Assembly (NCBI GenBank): GCA_963725175.1
Contig: CAVRXH010000006.1
Span: 3,348,001 to 3,412,000 of the forward strand
Reading direction: 5' to 3'
DNA length: 64,000 nucleotides
Source: DASUBV01 sp963725175
Lineage (GTDB): Bacteria > Actinomycetota > Actinomycetes > Streptosporangiales > Streptosporangiaceae
Positions within the stretch are counted from its first letter, which is position 1. Each line of letters opens with the position of its first letter. The notes under the pieces are model-generated. The model made no database searches. It saw nothing but the letters and a program-made list of their open reading frames with translations, and was not told where the DNA came from. Shown in pieces: positions 27,897 to 36,160 of the stretch. The position numbers were made by a program, and so were the translations under genes.

Positions 27897-28312
27897 ATGC
27901 CGGAATCAGCAATCGAAGGACCGCCGGTCGAGGGCCTGACCGCCGAGGTCTACGTCATCCCGACCGACGCCCCGGAGGCCGACGGCACGCTGGCCTGGGA
28001 CTCCACGACGATGGTGCTGGTGGCCGCCCGCGCGGGCGGCCAGGAGGGCATCGGCTGGAGCTACGCGGCCGGCGCCGCGGCCGCCGTGGTGTCGGGAGTC
28101 CTCGCCGGGGTGGCGAAAGGCCCCGACTCGTCGGCGCCGCCGTCACCAACCTGCGGCACGTCGAGTACTTCCATGATCATCAGCGCATCGAGCAATTGTT
28201 CTTCGACGGCGCGCTCAGCCCGCAGGGCGGCAGCCTGACCCCCGACCCGGCGCGGCCGGGCCTGGGGCTGGTGCTCCGCCGCGCCGACGCGAAGCAGTTC
28301 CGGGTCGCCTAG
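27897..28312 (+). pseudogene. Enolase-superfamily (mandelate racemase type) remnant
   Basis: Only the two ends of a mandelate racemase/muconate lactonizing type enzyme remain. From the ATG at 27897 the N-terminal cap domain reads AEVYVIPTDAPEADGTLAWD, then GIGWSYAAGAAAAVV, to about 28120. Immediately after, in another frame, comes the C-terminal end AAVTNLRHVEYFHDHQRIEQ to the stop at 28312. The barrel with the metal ligands and the catalytic Lys/His, some 230 residues in intact relatives, is absent. The change of frame means this is not a usable small protein. Confidence 0.8.
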
Positions 28313-28364
28313 CAGGCCGTTCGAGACCTGCCTGGTCTTGCGGGTCAAGGCGGGACCCGGCTGG

Positions 28365-30131
28365 TCAGGCGAGGGAGAGCACGGCGATGACGGCCAGCGT
28401 GCCCGCGATGGCGTAGGCGGCATAGTCGTTCGCGGAGCCGGTGTGCGCGGCGCGCAGCAGCCGGACCGCGCGCGGCTCGGAGATCCGCAGGTACCCCCAG
28501 CACAGCAGCGCCGCCACCGCCGTGCCCGCCGCCACCGAGATGAGCTCGGCCGGCGAGCCGTAATGGAACGGGACGCTCAGGGCGGGGAGCCGCCCCGTTC
28601 CGGCCAGCACGGCGCTGGCGTACCTGGCGGGGTGCAGCAGGCTGGCGGCGGCCGGCGCCATCAGGCGGCGCAGCACCACGGGCCCGGCGGCGCCGAAGGC
28701 GACGCACAGCACGCCGAGGCCGGCGAACGCGGCGATCATTCCGGGGCGGAGCCGTTCTGGCATATCCAGGTCTTCCTGGCGGGGCCGGAAGAATGCCAGC
28801 CAGGCCGCCCGGCCCAGCGCCGCGACGGTGATGGCCTGGGCCGCCAGGGTGAGCAGGTAGGGAAGGGTCTCGTGGTTGCGCTGCAGCCCCTCGTGAATCA
28901 GGCTGAGCGAGACGTACCCGTTGAACGGCGGGAGGCCGGCGATGGAAGCCGCCCCGAGCACGAACGCGGCGGCGGTGACGGGCATCCGGCGGGCCAGCCC
29001 GCCCATCTCCGACAGCCTGGTCAGCCCGGTCCTGTGCACGATGGCGCCGGCCGCCAGGAAGAGCAGCGCCTTGAACGCCGCGTGGTTGACCAGGTGGTAG
29101 ATCCCGCCCGCGAGGCCGGCGGCGTTGCCGGTCGCCAGTCCGACGACGACGATCCCGACCTGGGAGATCGTGTCGTAGGCGAGCAGCCGCTTGAGGTCGT
29201 CCTGGGCCAGTGCCATGACGGCGCCGAGCAGGGCGGAGATCAGCCCGAGCGTCATCAGCAGCCCGAGGACCGGCGTGCTCCCCGCCGGGTAGACCTGGAA
29301 GACCAGGCGCACGATCGCCACCACGCCCAGCGCGTCCATCAGCGCGGAGAACAGCGCGTTCACCGGGCCGGGCGCGGCGGTATGCACGTCGGGGAGCCAG
29401 CCGTGGAAGGGCACCAGCCCGGCCTTGGTGGCGAAGCCCGCGACCAGCAGGCCGAGCGCGATGGCGTCGGGCGTGCCGAGGTGCCCGTGCAAGGCTTGCT
29501 GGTGCAGGGCTCCCTGGAGCTGGGCGAAGTTCAGGGCGCCGTGCTGGGCATACTCCAGGCCGGCGCCGATGAAGACGGCGAAGCTCGCGAGCGTAGTCAG
29601 CACCAGCAGCTTGAACGCGGCCTCCAGCGCGATCGGGCGCTCCAGGAAGAAGCCGGCCAGCCCGTAGCTGGCGAGCGCGGCTACCTCGAACCAGACGAAC
29701 AGGTTGAACAGGTCCGCCGTCAGCGCGGCCCCGATCACCGCGGCCAGCAGGAGCTGGAACAGGCACGCGTACCCGCCCAGCTCGCGCGGGCCGAGCCCGC
29801 CCAGCTCCGACAGCGTGTACAGCAGCAGGAGGGCGCCGATGACCGCCGCGGCCAGGGCGACCAGCAGGCCGAACGGGTCCGCGGCGAAGGCGACGCCGAG
29901 GACGTGCCCGTTGACCGGCGTCCAGTGCCCCAGGTAGTGCGCGATGATCCGGCCGCCGAAAACGGCCGGCGCCTCCAGCAGCAGGATCGCGGCCGACGCC
30001 ACGAGCGCGACGACCGACACGATGACCGGCAGGCGGCGGGACAGTCGCGCCAGCAGCGGTGCCGCCACGCCGCCCGCCAGCGGGATCGCCACCGGCAGCG
30101 GCAGCAGCGACGCGAGCGCCGGGATGGTCAT
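28365..30131 (-). CDS. mrpD: Cation/proton antiporter subunit D (NuoN/MrpD-like)
   Basis: A 588-residue membrane protein with about 14 helices, of the proton-pumping NuoL/M/N family. The conserved channel helices are present: helix 5 Glu in FVWFEVAALASYGLAGFFLE, helix 7 Lys in GFATKAGLVPFHGWLPDVH, and LKRLLAYDTISQVGIVVVG with HLVNHAAFKALLFLAAG. It is the last gene of a seven-gene operon. The ATG overlaps the mrpC stop (ATGA). It should carry ions across the membrane as part of a multi-subunit Na+/H+ antiporter. Confidence 0.92.
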   Translation of the reverse strand: MTIPALASLLPLPVAIPLAGGVAAPLLARLSRRLPVIVSVVALVASAAILLLEAPAVFGGRIIAHYLGHWTPVNGHVLGVAFAADPFGLLVALAAAVIGALLLLYTLSELGGLGPRELGGYACLFQLLLAAVIGAALTADLFNLFVWFEVAALASYGLAGFFLERPIALEAAFKLLVLTTLASFAVFIGAGLEYAQHGALNFAQLQGALHQQALHGHLGTPDAIALGLLVAGFATKAGLVPFHGWLPDVHTAAPGPVNALFSALMDALGVVAIVRLVFQVYPAGSTPVLGLLMTLGLISALLGAVMALAQDDLKRLLAYDTISQVGIVVVGLATGNAAGLAGGIYHLVNHAAFKALLFLAAGAIVHRTGLTRLSEMGGLARRMPVTAAAFVLGAASIAGLPPFNGYVSLSLIHEGLQRNHETLPYLLTLAAQAITVAALGRAAWLAFFRPRQEDLDMPERLRPGMIAAFAGLGVLCVAFGAAGPVVLRRLMAPAAASLLHPARYASAVLAGTGRLPALSVPFHYGSPAELISVAAGTAVAALLCWGYLRISEPRAVRLLRAAHTGSANDYAAYAIAGTLAVIAVLSLA

Positions 30132-30496
30132 CCGCGCAGGTCCCGCACCCGGTCGGCGTCCAGCGTCCGGTAATGCTGGGCGATGCGGACTACCACGCTG
30201 AGGAACACGGCGGTCACCGCCACGCCGATCACCACCGCCGTCAGGCAGAAGTTCTGCAGGACCGGATCAGCGACGTTGCCGTGCACCAGGTTCTGCGCGG
30301 TCTTGCCGGGCGGCGGATTGAGCAGCACCGGCGCGGTCGAGCCGGAACGGTAGGCCAGGGAGATCATGAACAGGTAGGTGGCGGCCTCCATCAGGGACAG
30401 GCCCATCACCATCTTGATCATGTTGCGCCTGGTCAGCACGGCATACAGGCCGATGCACAGCAGCGCGGCCGCCGCGAGGTAGTTGACCACGATCAC
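30128..30496 (-). CDS. mrpC: Antiporter subunit C (NuoK/MrpC-like)
   Basis: A 122-residue NuoK-like protein with three helices. Family marks: LYAVLTRRNMIKMVMGLSLMEAA (helix 2) and DPVLQNFCLTAVVIGVAVTA (helix 3). Length and helix positions fit MrpC. The GTG start overlaps the mrpB stop (GTGA). It joins the D subunit in the ion path. Confidence 0.92.
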   Translation of the reverse strand: MIVVNYLAAAALLCIGLYAVLTRRNMIKMVMGLSLMEAATYLFMISLAYRSGSTAPVLLNPPPGKTAQNLVHGNVADPVLQNFCLTAVVIGVAVTAVFLSVVVRIAQHYRTLDADRVRDLRG

Positions 30497-31491
30497 GGCC
30501 GTTCGTCCCCCTGGTCGCTCGCTCCTCGCTCGTCGGGTGCCCAGTCGTGGCGCATGCCGATCAGCGCGAAGATGGTGATGGCCAGTCCGGTGCCCACCTC
30601 GATCAGCTCGCTGGCCGAGAACAGCTGGGCTATCCCGCCGGACAGGATGGTCCGCGGCTGGGCGAGCGGCAGCCAGTTCGCGCTGAAGGAGCCGCGCAGC
30701 AGCAGGCCGAGCAGCTCCGTAAGGATGATCACGGTCGCGCCGCCCAGCTCGATGGCCTCCAGCAGGCCAGGCCTGACGACAGCGGCGACCCGGCGGCGGC
30801 CGAACCCGGCATAGGCGAGCAGCAGCACGCCGACCAGGACCGCGCCGCCAGGAAACCCGCCGCCAGGCGAGTAGCCCCAGGCGACCAGGTAAAGCCCGGC
30901 GGCGGCCAGCAGCGGAAGGGAGAGCCTGATCGCGGTCCGCACCACGACGGTCATCGCGTCGGCGGTCTCCGGCGCCGGGGTACCGAGCGGCACGGCGTCC
31001 GGCGTCGCGGGCCCGGCGAGGTCGCCAGGATCGCTGCGGCCCTGTTCCCGGCGTTCCGCGCCGCGGGCCTGGCGCTCCGCCGCGTTGGCTTCCCGCGCCG
31101 GGTCAAACTGCCGCTGCTCACGCTGGCCGGCCAGCGACTCGCCGAAATAGCCCCGGCGCGGCTCCCGCGACCTGGTGATCAGCACCACGCTGACGACGGC
31201 GGCCAGCAGCAGGAACGTCTCGCCGAAGGTGTCGAACCCGCGCGTGCCGTAGACCACCTCATTGACCGGCTCGGTCAGTCCCCATCGCGGCAGGGCGACC
31301 TCCATCGCGTACCTGGCCACGGCGGGCAGCGCCGCATGCTCGCGCGGGATGCCGACCATCGCGGCGCCGAGCGCTACGGCCATCCCCGCCACCAGGACCG
31401 CGCCGGCGACCCGCCGGTGCTCGGGCTCATGCTCCAGCGGCTCGGACCGGGTTCGGCCGGCCTCGGGCGGCTTCCGCTCGGGGCTAGTCAT
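30493..31491 (-). CDS. mrpB: Antiporter subunit B with MbhE-like N-terminus
   Basis: A 332-residue fusion. The first 110 residues (helix, then GTRGFDTFGETFLLLAAVVS) match the MbhE/C-terminal MrpA piece. A hydrophilic linker of about 65 charged residues follows. The C-terminal half is a MnhB/MrpB domain with LYLVAWGYSPGGGFPGGAV and GLAITIFALIGM. This order copies the mbhE-mbhF pair of membrane-bound hydrogenase antiporter modules. Its start overlaps the preceding MbhD-like gene by 8 bases. Confidence 0.88.
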   Translation of the reverse strand: MTSPERKPPEAGRTRSEPLEHEPEHRRVAGAVLVAGMAVALGAAMVGIPREHAALPAVARYAMEVALPRWGLTEPVNEVVYGTRGFDTFGETFLLLAAVVSVVLITRSREPRRGYFGESLAGQREQRQFDPAREANAAERQARGAERREQGRSDPGDLAGPATPDAVPLGTPAPETADAMTVVVRTAIRLSLPLLAAAGLYLVAWGYSPGGGFPGGAVLVGVLLLAYAGFGRRRVAAVVRPGLLEAIELGGATVIILTELLGLLLRGSFSANWLPLAQPRTILSGGIAQLFSASELIEVGTGLAITIFALIGMRHDWAPDERGASDQGDERP

Positions 31492-31804
31492 GACCGGCCT
31501 GCCCGGTCTTGGCCTGCCCAGCCTCGGCCTGCCCGGTCTCGTCCAGCTCGGGCCGGTCGCTCACATCGGTCCGCGCCTTGCCGATGGCGACCAGGTACAG
31601 GACTGGCAGCGCGATGGCGCCGACGACAACCTCGGAGTGCGCGACATCCGGCGCGCCGAGCACCACAAACAGGACCGACAGCATCGTCCCGGCCGCTGAC
31701 AGCGCCATCACGGCGCCGTTCAGGTTACGCAGCCGCAGCACCAGCACCGCCGAGGCCAGCACCAGGGCGAGCAGCAGGTAGTCAAGCGCCCAGAACGCCG
31801 TCAC
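31484..31804 (-). CDS. MbhD-like (DUF4040) antiporter subunit
   Basis: A 106-residue protein with three helices matching the MbhD/C-terminal MrpA piece: LLLALVLASAVLVLRLRNLNG and FVVLGAPDVAHSEVVVGAI. The tail repeats short Gly-Gln-Ala-rich units (ETGQAEAGQAKTGQAG). GTG start overlaps the mrpG stop (GTGA). In full Mrp systems this segment is the tail of the large MrpA protein; here it stands alone. Confidence 0.85.
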   Translation of the reverse strand: MTAFWALDYLLLALVLASAVLVLRLRNLNGAVMALSAAGTMLSVLFVVLGAPDVAHSEVVVGAIALPVLYLVAIGKARTDVSDRPELDETGQAEAGQAKTGQAGHD

Positions 31805-32187
31805 TGGCCCGGCCCTCGCTCCGTCGTGTCGGTGCCCGTCTTGTCCGGGCCAGCCCTGTCCGGGCCGGGCGGGCGGACCTGGTCGGTGACCGCGCCCGGC
31901 CACATCGGCACGCCGCTCTTGTAGGCGGCCCGCGCGAGGGCATGCGAGGCGACCGGGTTGAGCACCAGCAGCAGGACCGCCACCAGGAGCGCCCTGCCGC
32001 CGTAACTGCTGATCGGCCCCTCCCCGACGACCAGCGCGATCAGCACCGGCAGGGCGCCCATCGTGATGGTCTTGCTTGAGCACTGAATCCGGCTGTAGAC
32101 GTCCGGCATCCGCCAGATGCCCACCGCGCCCGACAGGGAGAAGGCCAGCCCGATCACTGCCAGCGCGATGACGATGACTTCTCTCAC
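31801..32187 (-). CDS. mrpG: Antiporter subunit G
   Basis: A 128-residue MrpG/MnhG protein with three helices. Family marks: GAVGIWRMPDVYSRIQCSSK and MGALPVLIAL. The tail is Asp/Thr-rich and hydrophilic. The GTG at 32187 overlaps the mrpF stop (GTGA). Confidence 0.9.
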   Translation of the reverse strand: MREVIVIALAVIGLAFSLSGAVGIWRMPDVYSRIQCSSKTITMGALPVLIALVVGEGPISSYGGRALLVAVLLLVLNPVASHALARAAYKSGVPMWPGAVTDQVRPPGPDRAGPDKTGTDTTERGPGQ

Positions 32188-32444
32188 AGCAGCCCCCGTT
32201 CCAGGTAGCGCGACCAGACGATGGCCCCGAGGTAGCTGAATGAGGCCAGCCACAGCGAAACGTCCAGGTAGATGGTGCGGCCGGCGAACGCGGCGAAGAA
32301 CAGCACCGCCAGGGCCGCCTGCGTCGACATCGTGTTCAGCGCCACGATCCGGTCGGAGATCGTCGGGCCGGCCGCCAGCCGCGCGAACAGCAGCAAGGTG
32401 ATCGCTACCTCCGCGATCGCGACGGCGAGATAGACCTGGCTCAC
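32184..32444 (-). CDS. mrpF: Antiporter subunit F
   Basis: An 86-residue MrpF protein with three helices and the family stretch ARLAAGPTISDRIVALNTMS near its centre. GTG start overlapping the mrpE stop (GTGA). Size fits the family (80-95 residues). Confidence 0.92.
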   Translation of the reverse strand: MSQVYLAVAIAEVAITLLLFARLAAGPTISDRIVALNTMSTQAALAVLFFAAFAGRTIYLDVSLWLASFSYLGAIVWSRYLERGLL

Positions 32445-32962
32445 CGGCCCTGCCGCCGCCCGCCGAAGGGCGCCAGCAGGCGCTCTACCGGGCCGTTGAT
32501 CTTCTCCCGCGCCCGCTCCGGGCCGCCGCCGGGAACCTCGACGGCGTGATACTGCAACTGCCCCCGGCTCGGGTCCAGGTCGACGAGCTGGTTGTCGACG
32601 ATGACCGACGTGATGAGGCCCACGGCCGTCAGCCCGCCGTCGGATACCTGCGCGGTCGGCACCACGACCATGCCCGTGCGCAGCCGGTCCCGCAGCCGCG
32701 GATCCCAGATCAGCCGGGACAGCCGCAGGTTGGCGGCGACGATCCGGTAGCCGGTCATGACCAGCAGTGCCGCGACCGCTGCCAGCCGCCGCGGGGTCAG
32801 CAGCCGCCACGGCCCGGCCACCTCGCCGAGCGGCGCGAGCGCTACCGCGATGACGGCCGCCACGCCCGCGCCGAACAGCAGTTGCTCAGCGGTCCTTGTC
32901 CAGGTCAGCAGCGTCCAGGCCGCGTACGCCCAGCAGAAGAGCGCGGCGATCCGGCGAGCCAT
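32441..32962 (-). CDS. mrpE: Antiporter subunit E
   Basis: A 173-residue MrpE protein, first gene of the operon. Two to three N-terminal helices precede the soluble domain with RTGMVVVPTAQVSDGGLTAV and the family motif ITSVIVDNQLVDLDPSR. The ATG at 32962 starts the family pattern (ARRIAALFCWAYAAWTLL); the frame extends upstream but without family features. It is expected to help assemble the complex. Confidence 0.9.
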   Translation of the reverse strand: MARRIAALFCWAYAAWTLLTWTRTAEQLLFGAGVAAVIAVALAPLGEVAGPWRLLTPRRLAAVAALLVMTGYRIVAANLRLSRLIWDPRLRDRLRTGMVVVPTAQVSDGGLTAVGLITSVIVDNQLVDLDPSRGQLQYHAVEVPGGGPERAREKINGPVERLLAPFGGRRQGR

Positions 32963-33203
32963 CAGGCCGGCGGCACTGAGATCGGCCCGGTCATCATTAC
33001 CGCTCCCTCCGCGCAGCCCGTTTCGCCTACCCGCAGGGACGGCGCCGCAGGCACTTACCCCGCCCGCCGCGTCCAAACGCGCCGTCCCGGTGCCGGGCTC
33101 ACTGGTGTTTCAGGCAATTCCCGCCGGTTACCTGACAGCCGCAAGACCAGAAACCCGCTCGCCTGACCGCGAGCGGTGCCCTATGCCAGAGGAAAGGAAT
33201 CCG

Positions 33204-33281
33204 ATGTATATCGGCCTCGGGACCATAGTCGTCATCGTGATCATCGTGCTTCTCGTTCTGATGCTCCGCAGAAGGGTCTGA
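33204..33281 (+). CDS. 25-residue single-helix membrane peptide
   Basis: An ATG with a good AAAGGA site 6 bases upstream opens 25 codons: one transmembrane helix (GLGTIVVIVIIVLLVLMLRR) ending in three Arg and a Val. Such tiny hydrophobic proteins are widespread in actinobacteria and have no known job. An in-frame ATG at 33183 would add seven residues but has a poorer ribosome site. It diverges from the antiporter operon. Confidence 0.6.
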   Translation: MYIGLGTIVVIVIIVLLVLMLRRRV

Positions 33282-33323
33282 CCCGCCGCCGGCATCCGGA
33301 CCGATCCGGCCAGGCCGACGAGG

Positions 33324-33911
33324 TCATTGAGGGTCGGTAGCGTCTCCTGCGTCAGGCGCGGGCTTGCGGGCGGTGAACAGCAACGCCTCGCCGACGGTGA
33401 CGGTGACCGGCGTGAAGCCGAGCATCCGCAGCCAGGCCAGCATGCTGCCGGGATCAACGGGGTTGTAGACATCATCGGCGTGGAAGTGGTGCAGCGCGTT
33501 GCTGGCCAGGCTGTCGGAGCCGAGCAGCACCCCGCCGGGCCGCAGCACGCGCAGCGCCTCGCTGAGGATCTGGTACTGCGCGCGGGTGTCAGGTACGTGA
33601 TGCAGCATGGTGAACGAGGCCACCGAGTCGAACGAGCCGTCCGCGTAGGGCATCGCCGTGGCGTCACCGGTGTCGACCGTGACGCCGGGGTGCCGGGCGG
33701 CCAGCCGCCCGGCCGCGGCCGGGTCGGCTTCCAGCGCGGTCAGGCTCGTGACCCGCTCGGCTAGCCAGCCGGTCGCCGCGCCCGGCCCCGGCCCGATCTC
33801 CAGCAGGTCCTCGCCCAGCCCGGTCCCGGCGGTGAGCTGGGCCAGCACATGGGACTGGAGCCAGGCCGCCCATTCCGGGCTGCCGCACAGCTTGTCATGG
33901 TCGGGGTTCAC
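33324..33911 (-). CDS. Class I SAM-dependent methyltransferase
   Basis: A 195-residue small methyltransferase. Motif I is DLLEIGPGPGAATGWLAE, the acidic strand-2 end is LTALEADPAA, motif II-like DTGDATAMPYADGSFDSV and motif III LRVLRPGGVLLG. This is the ubiE/Methyltransf_11 pattern; the acceptor substrate is unknown. It lies 49 bases downstream of the unknown gene at 33961-34527, on the same strand, so the two may be cotranscribed. Confidence 0.88.
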   Translation of the reverse strand: MNPDHDKLCGSPEWAAWLQSHVLAQLTAGTGLGEDLLEIGPGPGAATGWLAERVTSLTALEADPAAAGRLAARHPGVTVDTGDATAMPYADGSFDSVASFTMLHHVPDTRAQYQILSEALRVLRPGGVLLGSDSLASNALHHFHADDVYNPVDPGSMLAWLRMLGFTPVTVTVGEALLFTARKPAPDAGDATDPQ

Positions 33912-33960
33912 AGCCCGAGGCTACGTCAGGGACAGCGGCTAGGTCAGGACAGCGGCTACG

Positions 33961-34527
33961 TCAGGAGAGCCAGCGGGCGACCGTGGCGGTGTCGAGCAGG
34001 CCGGGGTGCTGCTGGCCTTCGACCATCAGCCGGACCGACCCGCTGGCGTCGCGGGTCAGCTCGTAGCACTGCTCCCTGGACGTGCAGCGCTCGGGCGCGA
34101 ACCGTTGCGCCTGAGTCACCAGCACGTCGGCGAGTGAGCTGATCTCCCTGGCGTCCCGCTGATCTATCGGCCAGCCGCCCGGCTGGTCCGCACGGGCGAA
34201 CTGGGCATGCAGCCAGGACCAGGGGTCCGCCGACAGCGCCCGGTCCCACGCCCGCTCGCTCGGCTCGTGCCCATCGAACTCCGGGTGATAGTGGGCCACG
34301 CCGTAGCTGCCTGGCTCGTCGGTGAGCCGGTCAAACAGGTCGGCTCGCCACAGCGGCCGATCGGCCGCGATGAGCTGAGCGGCGGACTCGCTGCCGCGAT
34401 GCGGGGCGGCGGCAAGGGCGCGCAGCTCTACCCGGCAGCCGTGCTCCATCGAGGCGTCCTCCAGGTCGATCTCGAACCAGTGCCGCAGCACGACGGCCGT
34501 CCGGCAGAACGCGACAACCTGCTGCAC
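33961..34527 (-). CDS. Hypothetical protein, 188 aa
   Basis: A soluble acidic protein. The GTG at 34527 has GGGAGG just upstream and is preferred to a GTG at 34539. Visible features: an N-terminal helix with AVVLRHWFEIDLEDASMEHG, a central ADRPLWRADLFDRLTDEPGS and YGVAHYHPEFDG, and QRFAPERCTSREQCYELTRD near the end. The Trp- and His-rich centre looks conserved but I cannot name the family. It is divergent from the ATPase gene at 34578. Confidence 0.6.
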   Translation of the reverse strand: MQQVVAFCRTAVVLRHWFEIDLEDASMEHGCRVELRALAAAPHRGSESAAQLIAADRPLWRADLFDRLTDEPGSYGVAHYHPEFDGHEPSERAWDRALSADPWSWLHAQFARADQPGGWPIDQRDAREISSLADVLVTQAQRFAPERCTSREQCYELTRDASGSVRLMVEGQQHPGLLDTATVARWLS

Positions 34528-34551
34528 AGAGCCTCCCACAGAAGGTGGAAC

Positions 34552-34578
34552 ATACTTCGGTCAACTATACTTCGGTCA
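34552..34578 (+). promoter_or_regulatory. Direct repeat and -10 box at the ATPase start
   Basis: ATACTTCGGTCA occurs twice (34552-34563, 34567-34578), spaced by 3 bases, the second running into the ATG. The second copy contains a good -10 box TATACT (34566-34571), 6 bases before the ATG, so the message may be leaderless and the repeats may be an operator covering the start. Confidence 0.5.
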
Positions 34579-36041
34579 TGTGTGCCTCGCCGGCCAAGCC
34601 GGCCCACCTGTTCGGCAGGGAGGCGGAGTGGCGCGGGCTGGTGTCCTTCGTCTCTGATTCTCACGCCGGCGCGACGCTGGGCGTAGTGAGCGGGCGGCGC
34701 CGGCAGGGCAAGAGTTATCTGCTCCAGGCGCTGGCCGCCGCCACGGGCGGGCTCTACTTTCCGGCCCTGGAGCTGACGGAGTCGGTCTCGCTGCGGCTGT
34801 TCGCCGACGAGCTCATCCGGCTGACCGGATCACCGGTCCCGCCGTTCCGTGACTGGTTTGAGGCCATTCCCTACCTGCTCGGGATCACCAGGGACCGGGC
34901 CGTGCCGGTGGTGATCGATGAGTTCCCTTACCTGGTGAAGGCATCGCCGTCGCTGCCCTCCATCCTCCAGCGAGAGCTTGGCCCCGGCGGGAGCGGATCG
35001 CGGAGCCGGGCGCGGCTGCTGCTCTGCGGTTCCGCGATGTCGGTGATGGGCGGGCTGCTGTCCGGCCGGGCACCGCTGCGGGGACGCGCGGGCCTGGAGC
35101 TGATCGTTCATCCCTTCGGCTACCGCGATGCCGCAAGGTTCTGGGGCATCTCCGACCCGAAGCTGGCGGTGCTGGTACACGCGGTGATGGGCGGGACTCC
35201 CGCGTACCGCCGCGAGCTGGTGCGCGAGGACGCGCCCGCGGACCTCACGGACTTTGACTCGTGGGTGATCCGCACGGTGCTGAACCCGCAGACCCCGCTC
35301 TTCCGGGAGGCCCGTTATCTCCTCGCCGAGGAGACCGAGATCCGCGACCCCTCGCTCTATCACTCGGTGCTCGCCGCCGTCGCGGAGGGCAGCAACACCT
35401 CCGGCGGGATCGCCAGCTACATCGGGCGCAAGTCCAACGAGGTGGCGCACCCGCTGCGCGTGCTCGAGGATTCCCGGCTGCTCATCAAGGAACCGGACCT
35501 GTTCAGGTCGGGACGGTCCAGGTACCGAATCGCCGAGCCGCTCATCACCTTCTACCAGGCGGTCATGAGCCGGGACTGGGCGCGCCTGGAGCTGGGCGGC
35601 GCGCCGGCGGTCTGGCCCGCCGCCCGGGCGCGCTTCCAGTCTCAGGTCGCGGGGCCGCACTTCGAGACGATCTGCCGCGACTATGCGATGACGGCCGGCC
35701 TCGATGTCTTCGGCGGTCCGCCTGGCGAGGTCGGGTCTGGAGTTGTCCCGGATCCGGCGAACCGGACGCAGATCGAGGTGGATGTGGTCGTGCTCGCGCC
35801 GTCCAGGCCGGGACGCCCGCGCCAGATCCTCTCCCTGGGCGAGGCGAAATGGGACAGGACCATGGACCTGCGGCACATCGAGCGGCTGCGCCGGGCCAGG
35901 GACCTCCTCGCGGTCCGGGGCTTCGACACCAGGGACACGGTGCTCGCCTGCTACTCGGGAGCCGGCTTCAGCCGCGACCTGCGAGCCGCCAGGGATCCGG
36001 ACATCCGCCTCATCAGCCTCAGCCAGCTCTACGCGGACTGA
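34578..36041 (+). CDS. P-loop ATPase with nuclease-like C-terminus (DUF234 type)
   Basis: A 487-residue protein. The N-terminal ATPase domain starts with HLFGREAEWRGL and has Walker A GRRRQGKS (residues 39-46) and Walker B VPVVIDEFPYLV. A winged-helix middle follows (SNTSGGIASYIGRKSNEVAH). The C-terminal domain carries EVDVVV and GEAKWDR, spaced like the D and ExK of a PD-(D/E)xK nuclease fold. This plan matches the archaeal-type ATPase/DUF234 family, whose function is not settled. The ATG at 34578 was chosen because the repeat and -10 box end there; a GTG at 34545 would place them inside the gene. Confidence 0.8.
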   Translation: MCASPAKPAHLFGREAEWRGLVSFVSDSHAGATLGVVSGRRRQGKSYLLQALAAATGGLYFPALELTESVSLRLFADELIRLTGSPVPPFRDWFEAIPYLLGITRDRAVPVVIDEFPYLVKASPSLPSILQRELGPGGSGSRSRARLLLCGSAMSVMGGLLSGRAPLRGRAGLELIVHPFGYRDAARFWGISDPKLAVLVHAVMGGTPAYRRELVREDAPADLTDFDSWVIRTVLNPQTPLFREARYLLAEETEIRDPSLYHSVLAAVAEGSNTSGGIASYIGRKSNEVAHPLRVLEDSRLLIKEPDLFRSGRSRYRIAEPLITFYQAVMSRDWARLELGGAPAVWPAARARFQSQVAGPHFETICRDYAMTAGLDVFGGPPGEVGSGVVPDPANRTQIEVDVVVLAPSRPGRPRQILSLGEAKWDRTMDLRHIERLRRARDLLAVRGFDTRDTVLACYSGAGFSRDLRAARDPDIRLISLSQLYAD

Positions 36042-36059
36042 TCAGGCCAGCGTCCCAAT

Positions 36060-36115
36060 GACAGTGAACCGGGTTTCACTGTCGCTGTTTCGACAGCAGA
36101 AGCGGGTTCACTGTC
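36060..36115. terminator. Three-armed inverted repeat between convergent genes
   Basis: GACAGTGAACC (36060-36070) can pair with GGTTCACTGTC (36105-36115) or, less well, with a third arm at 36073-36083. Between them sits a compact hairpin, GCTGT-TTCG-ACAGC (36084-36097). It begins 18 bases after the ATPase stop and ends before the converging oxidoreductase gene, so a two-way terminator is likely. Confidence 0.6.
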
Positions 36116-36160
36116 GTTGCCGCACCGCCCAGGGTGCGAGACGCCTGCCCAGGCGCGGAT

